This document shows positions 35,310-45,454 of a stretch of DNA of 64,000 nt, piece after piece. The notes beneath the pieces were generated by a model. That model did not search any database. It was not told the origin of the DNA and saw only the letters and a program-made list of their open reading frames with translations. The position numbers and the translations under genes are program-made. Position 1 is the stretch's first letter, and each line of letters begins with the position of its first letter. Origin of the DNA: an uncultured Desulfobacter sp. (lineage in GTDB: Bacteria > Desulfobacterota > Desulfobacteria > Desulfobacterales > Desulfobacteraceae); NCBI RefSeq assembly GCF_963665355.1, contig NZ_OY762229.1:2976001-3040000 (forward strand). The letters run 5' to 3'.

Positions 35310-36383
35310 ATGAATTGGGATTGGGAAAAATTAAGAGAGAATCAGAAAAAATATGAACAAAAACAAGGCGGGGGGCCCGGGATGCCCACACCGCCCCAGA
35401 TGGAAGATCTGTTAGATAAATTTAAGGGGTTCAAATTCTCCGGCATCTTTTTTGTGATCGTCATTGTATTGGTTGCTGTGGTGGGTGCCTCCACTGTGTT
35501 CACCATTGGACGAAGTGAGGTGGGGGTTATTCAGCGTTTTGGAAAGTATAATCGTTTAGTCCAGCCAGGTCTGAACTTCAAGATGCCCGCAGGCATAGAA
35601 AAAGTTACCAAGGTGAATGTCAGGCAGGTTGAAACCGAAGAATTTGGATTCAAAACATATAGCGGACGCGACGCCTATCGTGCATCTGCCGAGTCCTCTA
35701 AGCAGGAAGTTTCTCTAATGCTCACAGGTGACCTGAATGTAGCAGTTGTTCCCTGGATTGTTCAGTACCGCAGGGCCGATCCCCGGGCGTATCTGTTTAA
35801 TGTTAAGGATGTCAGGTCTCTGTTAAGGCATATGTCCGAAGCAACCATGAGAATCGTTGTGGGAGACAGAAGTATTAATGAAGTCATTTCAAGTCGTGCA
35901 GAGATTGCAAGTGCGGCCAAGGAAATGCTTCAAAAGGAAATGGACAATGCAAAAGCAGGGATTAGTATCGTCAACATTGAAATGAAAAAAACCAATGTGC
36001 CGGAACAAGTGCAGGCATCTTTCAACGAGGTTAACCAGGCCATTCAGGAGAAGGAGCAGACCATATACAAGGCCCGGGAAGAATACAACAAGGCGATTCC
36101 CCTTGCCAGGGGGGAAGCAAAACGTGTGGTCAAGGATGCCGAAGGGTATTCCATTGACCGCGTGAATCGTGCCTTGGGTGATGCCGCCAAATTCAAGGCC
36201 ATTTATGATGAGTATGTCCAGGCAAAGGATGTGACCCGAAAACGGATGTATCTTGAGGCTATGCTTGAGGTTTTACCCAAACTGGAAGATAAATATATCA
36301 TTGATTCAGATCAGAAGAATCTGCTGCCGTTTGTTAACATGGGGGCTAAATTATCAAATCAGACCCTTGGGAAAGGTGAGTAA
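35310..36383 (+). CDS. hflK: FtsH protease modulator HflK
   Basis: 357 residues. A Gly/Pro-rich cytoplasmic N-terminus (GGGPGMPTPPQMEDLLD) is followed by one membrane helix (FFVIVIVLVAVVGASTVF) and a SPFH/band-7 domain (VGVIQRFGKYNRLVQPGLNFKMP, VPWIVQYRRADPRAYLFNV). The late EARxEYNKAIPLARGEAKRVV region is a coiled coil typical of HflK. It forms a membrane complex with HflC around the AAA protease FtsH. hflC follows after 2 bp. Confidence 0.95.
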   Translation: MNWDWEKLRENQKKYEQKQGGGPGMPTPPQMEDLLDKFKGFKFSGIFFVIVIVLVAVVGASTVFTIGRSEVGVIQRFGKYNRLVQPGLNFKMPAGIEKVTKVNVRQVETEEFGFKTYSGRDAYRASAESSKQEVSLMLTGDLNVAVVPWIVQYRRADPRAYLFNVKDVRSLLRHMSEATMRIVVGDRSINEVISSRAEIASAAKEMLQKEMDNAKAGISIVNIEMKKTNVPEQVQASFNEVNQAIQEKEQTIYKAREEYNKAIPLARGEAKRVVKDAEGYSIDRVNRALGDAAKFKAIYDEYVQAKDVTRKRMYLEAMLEVLPKLEDKYIIDSDQKNLLPFVNMGAKLSNQTLGKGE

Positions 36384-36385
36384 AT

Positions 36386-37369
36386 ATGGAAGATGCAAAT
36401 AGCAACGCGGGAAGGGTAAATGCCGTTTTTTTTGTGGTCGCTGTTGTTGCGGCTTTGGTCTTATATAATTCTGCCTACGTGATAGATGAGACCGAACAGG
36501 TGGTTATCACGCAGTTCGGACGTATTGTGGGTGATGCCAAGAAAATACCGGGGTTAAAGTTTAAAATACCGTTTATTCAGAAGGTGAACTATTTTCCCAA
36601 AAATCTGCTGGAATGGGATGGGGATCCGGGACAGATTCCCACAAAGGATAAAACATATATCTGGGTGGATACTTTTGCCAGGTGGCGGATCAGTGATCCT
36701 ATTGTCTATTTCCAGACCGTGAAAGATGAATTTTCCGCTTTGAAAAGGCTGGATGACATTATTGATCCGGCCATGCGTGATTTGATCTCCGCATACCCGC
36801 TTGTGGAAAGCGTAAGGAACACAGACCGTCCCATGGATACCTTTGATATCATCCAGGGGCAGGAAGTCAAGGACGGCGAAGAAATACCCAAACGACTGGT
36901 GCGCTACCGTGTGGATTTGGGTCGTGCCGAAATTGCCAGGCAAATAGAAAAACAGGCCCGGGAAAAACTGGCGGAGTTCGGCATTCAGGTCGTGGATGTT
37001 AAGGTTAAACGAATTAATTATATCGACAGTGTCCGCAATTCTGTATATGACCGGATGATTGCTGAAAGAAATCAGATTGCAGAAAAATTCAGGGCAGAAG
37101 GTATGGGTGAGGCCAGCAATATCAGAGGAGAAAAAGAGCGGGAGCTTCAGGTGATCAAGTCCCAGGCGTATAAGCAGGCCCAGGAAATCAAAGGTAAAGC
37201 CGATGCCCAGGCCACTCGGATTTATGCCGCGGCCTATGGCAAGGATCCCGATTTTTATGGATTTGTGAAAACCATGGAGCTGTACAAGAAGACGCTGGAT
37301 ATGCACAGTACCGTTATATTGTCAACGGATTCCGAGTTGATGAAATATTTTAAGGCGAGTTCAAATTAA
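36386..37369 (+). CDS. hflC: FtsH protease modulator HflC
   Basis: 327 residues with an N-terminal membrane helix (NAVFFVVAVVAALVLYNSAYV) and an SPFH domain (ETEQVVITQFGRIVGDAKKIPGL-like start, WVDTFARWRISDP). The C-terminal part has GEASNIRGEKERELQVI and AYGKDPDFYGFVKTMELYKK, both diagnostic of HflC. It pairs with HflK encoded immediately upstream. Confidence 0.95.
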   Translation: MEDANSNAGRVNAVFFVVAVVAALVLYNSAYVIDETEQVVITQFGRIVGDAKKIPGLKFKIPFIQKVNYFPKNLLEWDGDPGQIPTKDKTYIWVDTFARWRISDPIVYFQTVKDEFSALKRLDDIIDPAMRDLISAYPLVESVRNTDRPMDTFDIIQGQEVKDGEEIPKRLVRYRVDLGRAEIARQIEKQAREKLAEFGIQVVDVKVKRINYIDSVRNSVYDRMIAERNQIAEKFRAEGMGEASNIRGEKERELQVIKSQAYKQAQEIKGKADAQATRIYAAAYGKDPDFYGFVKTMELYKKTLDMHSTVILSTDSELMKYFKASSN

Positions 37370-37402
37370 GCAGTGAGGCTCGGATTGATGTCTGTGGGAT
37401 AT

Positions 37403-37436
37403 GAGTATTGAGCTGAGTTAATGCAACTCAATACTC
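37403..37436. terminator. Hairpin between hflC and the convergent small COX24-type gene
   Basis: A perfect 10-bp stem GAGTATTGAG (37403-37412) / CTCAATACTC (37427-37436), extended by GTGGG/CCCAC after a bulge. It lies between convergent ends of hflC and the small basic-protein gene, so it can act for both directions. It lacks a long U-run. Confidence 0.6.
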
Positions 37437-37482
37437 CCCACGGGCCTATGAAAGAAAAAGGTGTGCCCTCTTTCTTTAGAAC

Positions 37483-37578
37483 CTATTTTTTCTTTCTTTG
37501 ATGCCTGGTTTTGGCAAGGAGCTTTCTATGTTTATGCTTGCGCATTTTTTTTCTTCTCTTTTTAATAACGCTGCCCAA
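37483..37578 (-). CDS. 31-residue highly basic AURKAIP1/COX24-type protein
   Basis: A minus-strand frame with a perfect Shine-Dalgarno (AAGGAGGTGA) and a TTG start at 37578 reads MGSVIKKRRKKMRKHKHRKL then LAKTRHQRKKK and stops at TAG 37483. This is the short basic motif of the COX24/AURKAIP1 family (KKRRKKMRKHKHRKLLKRTR), found in mitochondrial small-subunit ribosomal proteins and as a tiny, often unannotated gene in many bacteria. It is probably a ribosome-associated protein. Over half of its residues are Lys, Arg or His. Confidence 0.85.
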   Translation of the reverse strand: MGSVIKKRRKKMRKHKHRKLLAKTRHQRKKK

Positions 37579-37692
37579 AAAAATCACCTCCTTTTTAAAT
37601 CAGTAAAAAGTTTATTTGATTTGCTAAATTTCGACAATAGCATAGTTTTGAGTCGGGTGTCCATTCTTTTGTTGCATGGAGCGGTCGTGTAA

Positions 37693-38208
37693 ATGACACG
37701 GTTTTTTAATGAACATGAACTTGAACAGGTGGCCATCGCCGCGCTGCGGGCCGAGGAGATGGTGTATAATTATTTTAAGTTGTCTTCTTCCCAGTGGCTG
37801 AAAAACAGATATGATATTAAGACAGCCAGGGATCTGCTCCCCCATGAACGGATTCAAGGTCCTTTTGCCCAGGTTCTCAAGTATGAAGGCAGGCGTAAAG
37901 ACCTTACCTTGGGCTCTTCAGTTTTTAGCCTGTATCATGTTTGTGTCCAGGATCCTGCGATTATCTCGCTTGTTGCTGGAAATTGCCAGATTAACCTTGA
38001 TCCTTTCCTGTTATATATCCTGGTTCATGAGCTTGTTCATGTGGTTCGGTTTGCCCGATTTGAACATCGCTATGAAAACGCCAATGAAGCAGAAGTAACT
38101 CTGGAAGAAGAAAAAAAAGTGCATGGGATAACCCATGATATTATTGCGCCCCAAACAGTGCCCATGATATCGCAAGTTTTTGAATTTTATGAGCAATGGT
38201 ATTTATAA
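37693..38208 (+). CDS. Conserved hypothetical protein with HExxH motif
   Basis: 171 residues, no signal peptide. The central part has LLYILVHELVHVVRFARFEHR; HELVH is a zincin-like HExxH motif, followed by FEHRYENANEAEVTLEEEKKVH, which could provide a third (Glu/His) metal ligand. The N-terminal third (AALRAEEMVYNYFKL) is helical. No known peptidase family can be assigned. It lies upstream of the fmdB-groESL region on the same strand, so it might be a quality-control factor, but this is only positional. Confidence 0.7.
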   Translation: MTRFFNEHELEQVAIAALRAEEMVYNYFKLSSSQWLKNRYDIKTARDLLPHERIQGPFAQVLKYEGRRKDLTLGSSVFSLYHVCVQDPAIISLVAGNCQINLDPFLLYILVHELVHVVRFARFEHRYENANEAEVTLEEEKKVHGITHDIIAPQTVPMISQVFEFYEQWYL

Positions 38209-38249
38209 CGCAAAACAAAAACACCCTGAAAAATTTTGGGCACCCATCC

Positions 38250-38277
38250 TTGACAAGGAAAAAAGACTTGTTATTTT
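38250..38277 (+). promoter_or_regulatory. Candidate sigma-70 promoter for fmdB-groESL
   Basis: TTGACA (38250-38255) and TATTTT (38272-38277) are separated by 16 bp and lie about 70 bp before the fmdB-type gene. No CIRCE element (TTAGCACTC-N9-GAGTGCTAA) is present before fmdB, groES or groEL. Confidence 0.45.
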
Positions 38278-38347
38278 AGTTTTGTTTTTCAAGCAAGGAG
38301 TCCCGCAGAACAAGCGGTTTCAGAAATTTAGAAGAAGGAAAATAAGA

Positions 38348-38599
38348 ATGCCGGTTTACGAGTACCAATGCAGCGGGTGCGGACATATCGAAGAGGTTTT
38401 TCAAAAAATTTCAGAGTCCCCCCTGGAAGTTTGTCCCAGGTGCAGTGGTAAACTAAAAAAGATTATTTCCCAAAGCGCCTTTCATCTTAAAGGATCCGGA
38501 TGGTATGTGACGGATTATGGGGGAACCAAATCAGGTTCTGCGTCCAAGGAACCATCATCCGAAAAATCAGAAAAGCCAGCAACGAAAACAGATTCCTGA
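38348..38599 (+). CDS. FmdB-family zinc-ribbon protein
   Basis: 83 residues starting MPVYEYQCSGCGHIEEVFQ, with the paired CxxC motifs CSGCG and CPRCSG of the FmdB/CxxC_CXXC_SSSS regulatory family, then KIISQSAFHLKGSGWYVTDYG and a Ser/Lys-rich disordered tail. AAGGA precedes ATG 38348. Such genes commonly sit just upstream of groESL in Desulfobacterota. The function is not established. Confidence 0.88.
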   Translation: MPVYEYQCSGCGHIEEVFQKISESPLEVCPRCSGKLKKIISQSAFHLKGSGWYVTDYGGTKSGSASKEPSSEKSEKPATKTDS

Positions 38600-38685
38600 T
38601 CTCTTTATGTTCTGTTTAACTAGCTGACTTAATTCAAAAATAAAAATTTAATGCCCAACTTTTATAATTAAAGGAGAATTGTATC

Positions 38686-38973
38686 ATGAGTTTCAGACCA
38701 TTGAGCGACAGAATTCTTGTTGAACGTGTTGAAGAAAATGAAAAAACCAAGGGCGGCATCATTATTCCGGATACGGCAAAGGAAAAACCTGCCGAAGGTA
38801 AAGTGATTGCAACAGGTAACGGACGCATGGGTGAAGATGGAAAACTGCTTCCCATGGATGTGAAAGTTGGTGATCGTGTATTGTTCAGTAAATATGGCGG
38901 GACTGAAGTTAAAATTGACGGCATTGATTACCTGATCATGCGCCAGGACGATGTTCTGGGTATTGTTGATTAA
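38686..38973 (+). CDS. groES: Co-chaperonin GroES
   Basis: 95 residues, full length. It begins [21 protein letters not shown], has the mobile loop [17 protein letters not shown] and ends with [14 protein letters not shown]. The ribosome binding site is AAAGGAG. It caps the GroEL ring to enclose folding substrates. groEL follows after 113 bp. Confidence 0.98.
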   Translation: MSFRPLSDRILVERVEENEKTKGGIIIPDTAKEKPAEGKVIATGNGRMGEDGKLLPMDVKVGDRVLFSKYGGTEVKIDGIDYLIMRQDDVLGIVD

Positions 38974-39065
38974 ATCATTACCCAATGCTTGCTTAAATCT
39001 TGAAACATGTTGCTTTAAGAGCTTTTCAGCTTGAATTGAATAAACACTTCAATATAATTTAATGA

Positions 39066-40730
<1,665 letters not shown>

Positions 40731-40785
40731 TCAATCACAAAACACCATGGCCGATCTGTCCGGACATGATGTAATTTGTTGATAT

Positions 40786-40826
40786 AAAGCCCCTTTGTCC
40801 AAGCCAAGACAAAGGGGCTTTATTAT
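40786..40826 (+). terminator. Intrinsic terminator of groESL
   Basis: A perfect 14-bp stem (40786-40799, AAAGCCCCTTTGTC; 40808-40821) with an 8-nt loop is followed by ATTATT. It lies 56 bp past the groEL stop codon. Confidence 0.88.
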
Positions 40827-40914
40827 TGACGGGAAGATTTCTTCGCTATATAGATTTCTGACTTTTTATCTGATATGTTTCCCAGGGTGTCAACATAAGC
40901 GTAAGGAAAGATTT

Positions 40915-41619
40915 ATGACCACTGAATCAGTCGGCCTGTTATACATGCTCACCAACGCCGGGCCAGTTGTGAAATTAATCATGCTGCTGCTCCTTTTTTT
41001 TTCTATCATCTCCTGGTCTATCATATTTATAAAATTTCGGTATGTCAGAAGGGCATTCAGGGATTCAGCTGATTTCACTGAGGTGTTCTGGCAATGTCGG
41101 ACTCTGACAGATGCTTTCTCCAAGGCCAAGGCGCTTCGTTCAAGTCCTTTGGCGCGTATCTTTATTGCCGCTTACATGGAGGCTGCAAGAACTGAGAATA
41201 AGGAAAATCTTGCTGCATGGAAAAATGCCGGGTCAACGCTTCAGACCATGGGAAGCGTCAAACGCACACTGAACCGGGCCATTAATGTGGAGAATCGGCG
41301 TTTGACCCAGCTTGTATCCTTTCTTGCCACGGCCGGTAATACAGCGCCATTTATCGGTCTGTTCGGTACGGTATGGGGCATCATGAGCACCTTCCAGGGA
41401 ATAGGATTGTCAGGGTCTGCAAGTCTTGCCGTTGTGGCACCCGGTATTTCCGAGGCTCTAATCGCCACTGCCGCCGGTCTTGCCGTGGCAATTCCATCGG
41501 TCATTGCATATAATTATTTCAATGACCGCATACGGGTGCTGAATTCAGAGCTACAAAGTTTCTCCTCAGATTTATTAAATATTATTGAACGGGATGTTCT
41601 TAAAAAGCTGGAGGCCTAA
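40915..41619 (+). CDS. tolQ: TolQ proton channel subunit
   Basis: About 234 residues, three membrane helices (VVKLIMLLLLFFSIISWSIIF; TAGNTAPFIGLFGTVWGIM; ALIATAAGLAVAIPSVIAYNYF). The conserved MotA/TolQ/ExbB regions TAPFIGLFGTVWGIMSTF and the Thr/Gly-rich third helix are intact. ATG 40915 is chosen for its fit to TolQ N-termini. With TolR it uses the proton gradient to energise TolA. It heads the tolQRA-tolB-pal-cpoB series. Confidence 0.95.
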   Translation: MTTESVGLLYMLTNAGPVVKLIMLLLLFFSIISWSIIFIKFRYVRRAFRDSADFTEVFWQCRTLTDAFSKAKALRSSPLARIFIAAYMEAARTENKENLAAWKNAGSTLQTMGSVKRTLNRAINVENRRLTQLVSFLATAGNTAPFIGLFGTVWGIMSTFQGIGLSGSASLAVVAPGISEALIATAAGLAVAIPSVIAYNYFNDRIRVLNSELQSFSSDLLNIIERDVLKKLEA

Positions 41620-41624
41620 ACTAA

Positions 41625-42044
41625 ATGCAGCTTGGATCAGGAAATGACCCCTTGATGTCTGAAATCAATGTGACACCGTTTGTGGATGTTATGTTGGTTT
41701 TGCTGATAATTTTTATGGTCACGGCCCCCATGATGGTTCAGGGGGTGGATGTTGATCTGCCCACAGCGACCTCCCAGTCATTGCCTACGGATGAGCAGAA
41801 TCTGATTATCTCCATTGATGCGGACATGAAGGTCTATATCAATGAGCAGGAGGTCAGTGCTGCGTTCCTGGAAGAAAAACTCAAAGCGATCATGGAAAAT
41901 TTGGAGAAGAAAAATGTTTACCTCAAGGCTGATAAAAAAGTGCCTTATGGGGTGGTGGTCAATGTCATGTCTCAGATTAAAAAAGCCGGTGTTAAAAGTC
42001 TGGGTATGATCACCTTGCCTGAAGATAAAAAACAGGCGGGTTAA
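41625..42044 (+). CDS. tolR: TolR/ExbD-type proton channel subunit
   Basis: 139 residues, one N-terminal membrane helix with the proton-handling aspartate in INVTPFVDVMLVLLIIFMV, and a periplasmic domain with NVMSQIKKAGVKSLGMIT. It forms the ion channel with TolQ, whose gene ends 5 bp upstream. Confidence 0.95.
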   Translation: MQLGSGNDPLMSEINVTPFVDVMLVLLIIFMVTAPMMVQGVDVDLPTATSQSLPTDEQNLIISIDADMKVYINEQEVSAAFLEEKLKAIMENLEKKNVYLKADKKVPYGVVVNVMSQIKKAGVKSLGMITLPEDKKQAG

Positions 42045-42054
42045 TGGAAAAAAA

Positions 42055-43014
42055 ATGAGTATCGGGTCTCAGATTGAAAAAAGGGCAAGGCTTGCAGGTG
42101 AGCCCGAAGATACCGGCCCTGGCGTCTTTTTTATGGTTTGTTTAGTTTCCCTGCTTTGCCATGCGCTTATTTTTATTAGTTTGTTTTTTTTACATGATTT
42201 TAAATTCTCCGCGCCTAAACCCCAAGTCATTTCTGTGGATCTGGTTGCCTTTGAATCGGGTCCTGTCAGGGCCCAAGCTTTAGAAAAATCACCAGGGCCT
42301 GATGAACCGGCTGTAAAAAATGACAATAAAGTCAATATTGATGCAGTTTCACAAACGTCATCCCAGCCCGAAGAACCCAAAGAACCGAAAATCCCTGTGC
42401 TCAAACCCGACGTCAGTTTGAAATCAAAGCCCGATAATCTTCAAGATTTGATTGCAGCCAGGGAAAAGGACCCGCCAAGAGAAAAACCAGCGGAAAAGAA
42501 AAAAAAGGAAGAACAAAAAGCACGGAAAAAAGCGGAACAGGATCTGGCAAAATCTAAAAAAGAACAGGCGGAAAAACTTGAAAGGCAGAAACAAAATCAG
42601 CTTGAAAAAGCCCTGAAACGCATGGCAGCTTCGGTTGCCTCAAAGGAAAATAGTACCCGGGGTTCAAATTCAGGAAGAACTCAGGCCGCTGGCTCTGCAG
42701 GAGGTTATGGTTCTGCGGGAGAAACCGGAGCGTTGACCCTGTATCAGATGGTGATCAAATCTGCCATTGAACAGAACTGGATTTTTAATGATGCCATGGC
42801 TGGACTTAATCAGGATCTTGAAGTCAGAATTTTTATTAAAATTTTAAAGGGCGGTGATATTCGAGATATTTCCTTTGAGACCCGGTCTGGAAACAATTAT
42901 CTGGATGAATCTGCTAAAAAGGCTGTACAAAGGGCGAATCCCCTGCCGGAACTGCCCAAGGGAATGTCCTCCTACGAACTGGTACTGGGGTTTTCCCCCC
43001 GGGGGCTTAAATAG
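42055..43014 (+). CDS. tolA: TolA/TonB-like energy-transducing protein
   Basis: 319 residues. An N-terminal helix (FFMVCLVSLLCHALIFISLFF) anchors it. The middle is a long Lys/Glu/Ala-rich helical stalk (KPAEKKKKEEQKARKKAEQD...). The C-terminal domain (about 225-319; YQMVIKSAIEQNWIFND, SGNNYLDESAKKAVQRANPL) is the TonB/TolA-type domain that reaches TolB and Pal at the outer membrane. Its stop codon (TAG) lies inside the left end of a dispersed intergenic repeat. Confidence 0.88.
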   Translation: MSIGSQIEKRARLAGEPEDTGPGVFFMVCLVSLLCHALIFISLFFLHDFKFSAPKPQVISVDLVAFESGPVRAQALEKSPGPDEPAVKNDNKVNIDAVSQTSSQPEEPKEPKIPVLKPDVSLKSKPDNLQDLIAAREKDPPREKPAEKKKKEEQKARKKAEQDLAKSKKEQAEKLERQKQNQLEKALKRMAASVASKENSTRGSNSGRTQAAGSAGGYGSAGETGALTLYQMVIKSAIEQNWIFNDAMAGLNQDLEVRIFIKILKGGDIRDISFETRSGNNYLDESAKKAVQRANPLPELPKGMSSYELVLGFSPRGLK

Positions 43015-43161
43015 TTTTGAGCTCAAAGTTACCCATCTGTAATATTACAGAAAAATTTACAATTTGCATAAGCTTTAGTATACTTGCTATTATATATTTT
43101 TTCCGGCGCTTTGCATCTGGACAACGTTGAGTCTAAACATGGGTTTTTCTTCAGGCATTAA
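43012..43161. repeat. Dispersed MITE/REP-like intergenic element, copy 2
   Basis: About 150 bp between tolA and tolB, diverged from but colinear with copy 1: left end TAGTTTTGAGCTCAAAGTTACCCATCTG region, middle GTATACTTG, then CATCTGGACAACG and right end TTTTTCTTCAGGCATTAA. Same orientation as copy 1. It includes the tolA stop codon. Confidence 0.65.
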
Positions 43162-43204
43162 CCATCATAGAATATTAAACCCAAGATATTAAACAGGTGA
43201 TCAA

Positions 43205-44554
43205 ATGAAACATAGCCAATATTTCCATACACTGTTCAAGACAGTGCGTGCATGGGCTATTATTGCTCTTGTGTCTGTCCCTTCCCTGGCAAAAGGTTAT
43301 GACTATATCAGCATTTCAAATCCTTTTATGAATAAAACCCCTGTGGCAGTAACTTCGTTCAAGGCTTTCAGCGGCCATGAGACTGAGGTGGCCGCAGGTG
43401 TTCAGGCAGAACAGATCCTGAAATCTGGGCTTGATTTCACGGGATATCTGAAAATTATGGACCCCAAAGCCTTTTTATCTAATCCTTCAAAATCCGGTAT
43501 TCAACTGGGCCAGATTAATTTCAAGGACTGGACAGGAATCGGGGCTGAACTTCTTGTCACAGGCGGAGTAGAAGAACGTGCCGGCCAGGTCAAGCTTCAG
43601 CTTCGCCTCATGGATACCTTTAATACAAAGCTTTTGGTGGGAAAAGTATATAGTGGGCCGGCCTCCCAGATTCGGGAAATGGTTCTCAGGTTTTGTGCTG
43701 AAGTGGCTAAAGTTCTGACCGGAAATTACGGGGTTTTCGGATCAAAAATAGCTTTTGTTTCCACTGTCAACGGAAATAAAGAGATCTATTCCTGCGATTT
43801 TGACGGATTTAATCCCAGGCAGATGACCAACCACAAAAGTATTTCATTGTCCCCGGCCTGGTCCAGTGACGGCCAGTGGCTGGCCTATGTCTCCTACGTC
43901 AAGGGAAAGCCTGATATCTACATAAAAAATTTTAAAGAGAATCTGGGTGCCATCGTTAATTATAAGGGAATTAATATCTGTCCGGACTGGATGCCCGGAA
44001 AGCTCACCCTTGCGGCAACGCTCAGTCGTTCAGGAAATCAGGAAATATATTTGTTGACCCGCAAAGGAGAAATTATTAAAAGAGTTACAAACAGCTGGGG
44101 AGCCAATGTGTCGCCTAAATTTTCCCCGGATGGCAGAAAGATCGCCTTTACCTCATCCCGGACCGGTAATCCCCAGATATATATTCAAAGTCTGGATTCG
44201 GAAGAGGCCCAGCGCGTTACTTTTATCGGAAAATATAATACCAGCCCAGCATGGTCACCGGACGGAAAAAAGATTGCTTACGTGGGGATTGAAAATGATA
44301 AAATCAACATTTTAGTGATATCTGTTGATCCCTATATTGGTACGCCGGTCCAGTTGACTGCAGACCAGGGAGATAACGAAGATCCCAGCTGGTCACCTGA
44401 CAGCAGTCTGATTGTATTTAAATCCACAAGGAATGGGGGACGGGCTCATTTGTTCGTCATGACCGCAGCCGGTACGGATCAGCGACAGCTACTTTCCATG
44501 GCCGGAGTACAGAGTGAACCAGACTGGTCCGGTGATACAGGGGATAGTAACTGA
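43205..44554 (+). CDS. tolB: TolB periplasmic beta-propeller protein
   Basis: 449 residues with a signal peptide (IIALVSVPSLAKGYD region), the TolB N-terminal domain (FKDWTGIGAELLVTGGVEE) and a six-bladed beta-propeller of WD-like repeats (SLSPAWSSDGQWLAYVSY, NVSPKFSPDGRKIAFTSS, NTSPAWSPDGKKIAYVGI, DPSWSPDSSLIVFKS). TolB interacts with Pal and TolA in the Tol-Pal trans-envelope complex that constricts the outer membrane during division. Confidence 0.96.
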   Translation: MKHSQYFHTLFKTVRAWAIIALVSVPSLAKGYDYISISNPFMNKTPVAVTSFKAFSGHETEVAAGVQAEQILKSGLDFTGYLKIMDPKAFLSNPSKSGIQLGQINFKDWTGIGAELLVTGGVEERAGQVKLQLRLMDTFNTKLLVGKVYSGPASQIREMVLRFCAEVAKVLTGNYGVFGSKIAFVSTVNGNKEIYSCDFDGFNPRQMTNHKSISLSPAWSSDGQWLAYVSYVKGKPDIYIKNFKENLGAIVNYKGINICPDWMPGKLTLAATLSRSGNQEIYLLTRKGEIIKRVTNSWGANVSPKFSPDGRKIAFTSSRTGNPQIYIQSLDSEEAQRVTFIGKYNTSPAWSPDGKKIAYVGIENDKINILVISVDPYIGTPVQLTADQGDNEDPSWSPDSSLIVFKSTRNGGRAHLFVMTAAGTDQRQLLSMAGVQSEPDWSGDTGDSN

Positions 44555-44568
44555 GTCAAAAAATTAAC

Positions 44569-44716
44569 TTAACGCTTAAACAAAACCCCGTGTTTGGATG
44601 AAAGGTTCCCCTGATGCAAGGCGCAAGAATATGTACAACCCAAAGCAAATTTGCGTATGCGGGGCGTGCACATCTTCTTGCAACCAAGCCCATGGGTCTT
44701 TACGTTCAAGCACTAA
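44569..44716. repeat. Dispersed MITE/REP-like intergenic element, copy 3 (inverted)
   Basis: About 148 bp between tolB and pal. Ends are TTAACGCTTAAACAAAAC and TTTACGTTCAAGCACTAA, mutually inverted. It aligns to the reverse complement of copy 1, for example GATGCAAGGCGCAAG against GATCAAGACGCAAG. It starts 15 bp after the tolB stop codon. Confidence 0.78.
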
Positions 44717-44757
44717 CTATGCATGTTAAAGTATAAATATCAAAAAGGAGAAATTCG

Positions 44758-45333
44758 ATGAAAAGACAATTGTTGATGACGTTGATGGTTGCAGGGCTGG
44801 TTGCAGGAGTTTTAACCCTATCCTCCTGTTCAAAGCCCCAGGTAGCTGATCCTGGTCAGATAGATCAGGATCTAAGCCAGGTGACCCAGGAACAAGTCGG
44901 GGAGACGGATGCTGAAATGCAAGCCCGTCTTGAGGCCGAAAGAATTAAAGCCCAGCAGATTGAAGAAGAGCGGCTGGCCCGAATTGCTGAAGCCAAGTCC
45001 CGGTTTCTGAATCAAAACGTTTTATTTGACTATGACAGTTCCGAACTTACCGATCAGGCCAAGACTCTGCTGCGGGAAAAAGCGGATTGGCTGCAGGCCA
45101 ATTCTTCCCTGACCGTTATGATTGAGGGGCATTGTGACGAACGTGGTACCACTGTTTACAACCTGGCGTTGGGGGAGCGACGGGCCAACACAGCCAAAAA
45201 TTATCTTGTTGACTTAGGTGTTCTGGAAAGCCGCTTGGGTACGGTCAGCTATGGAGAAGAAAAACCTTTGAATCCGGCACGCACAGAAGAAGCTTACCGT
45301 GTCAACAGGCGTGCGCAGTTTGTAATTAAATAA
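44758..45333 (+). CDS. pal: Peptidoglycan-associated lipoprotein Pal
   Basis: 191 residues. The signal peptide ends in a lipobox (LTLSSCSK, Cys about 24). An acidic helical linker (MQARLEAERIKAQQIEEERLA) leads to the OmpA-C domain with VLFDYDSSELTDQAKTLL, MIEGHCDERGTTVYNLALG and LNPARTEEAYRVNRRAQFVIK. It anchors the outer membrane to peptidoglycan and binds TolB. Confidence 0.95.
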   Translation: MKRQLLMTLMVAGLVAGVLTLSSCSKPQVADPGQIDQDLSQVTQEQVGETDAEMQARLEAERIKAQQIEEERLARIAEAKSRFLNQNVLFDYDSSELTDQAKTLLREKADWLQANSSLTVMIEGHCDERGTTVYNLALGERRANTAKNYLVDLGVLESRLGTVSYGEEKPLNPARTEEAYRVNRRAQFVIK

Positions 45334-45390
45334 AAGGTTCAGGCCTGATAACCTTAGTTTTAAAGTCGTCTTTTTTGTTCGTATTTTGAC

Positions 45391-45419
45391 GGGTACAGGC
45401 AGATACTCTGCCTGTACCC
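45391..45419. repeat. Hairpin between pal and cpoB
   Basis: A perfect 13-bp stem GGGTACAGGCAGA / TCTGCCTGTACCC with a 3-nt loop. No U-run follows, so it may be an attenuating or mRNA-stabilising structure inside the operon. Confidence 0.65.
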
Positions 45420-45454
45420 ATACCCCGTTTAACCACTTTCGGATTTCGTACTAA

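Noticed and set aside
38600-38685. CIRCE element upstream of groES
   Set aside because: The TTAGCACTC/GAGTGCTAA dyad is absent here and before fmdB, so HrcA control cannot be claimed.
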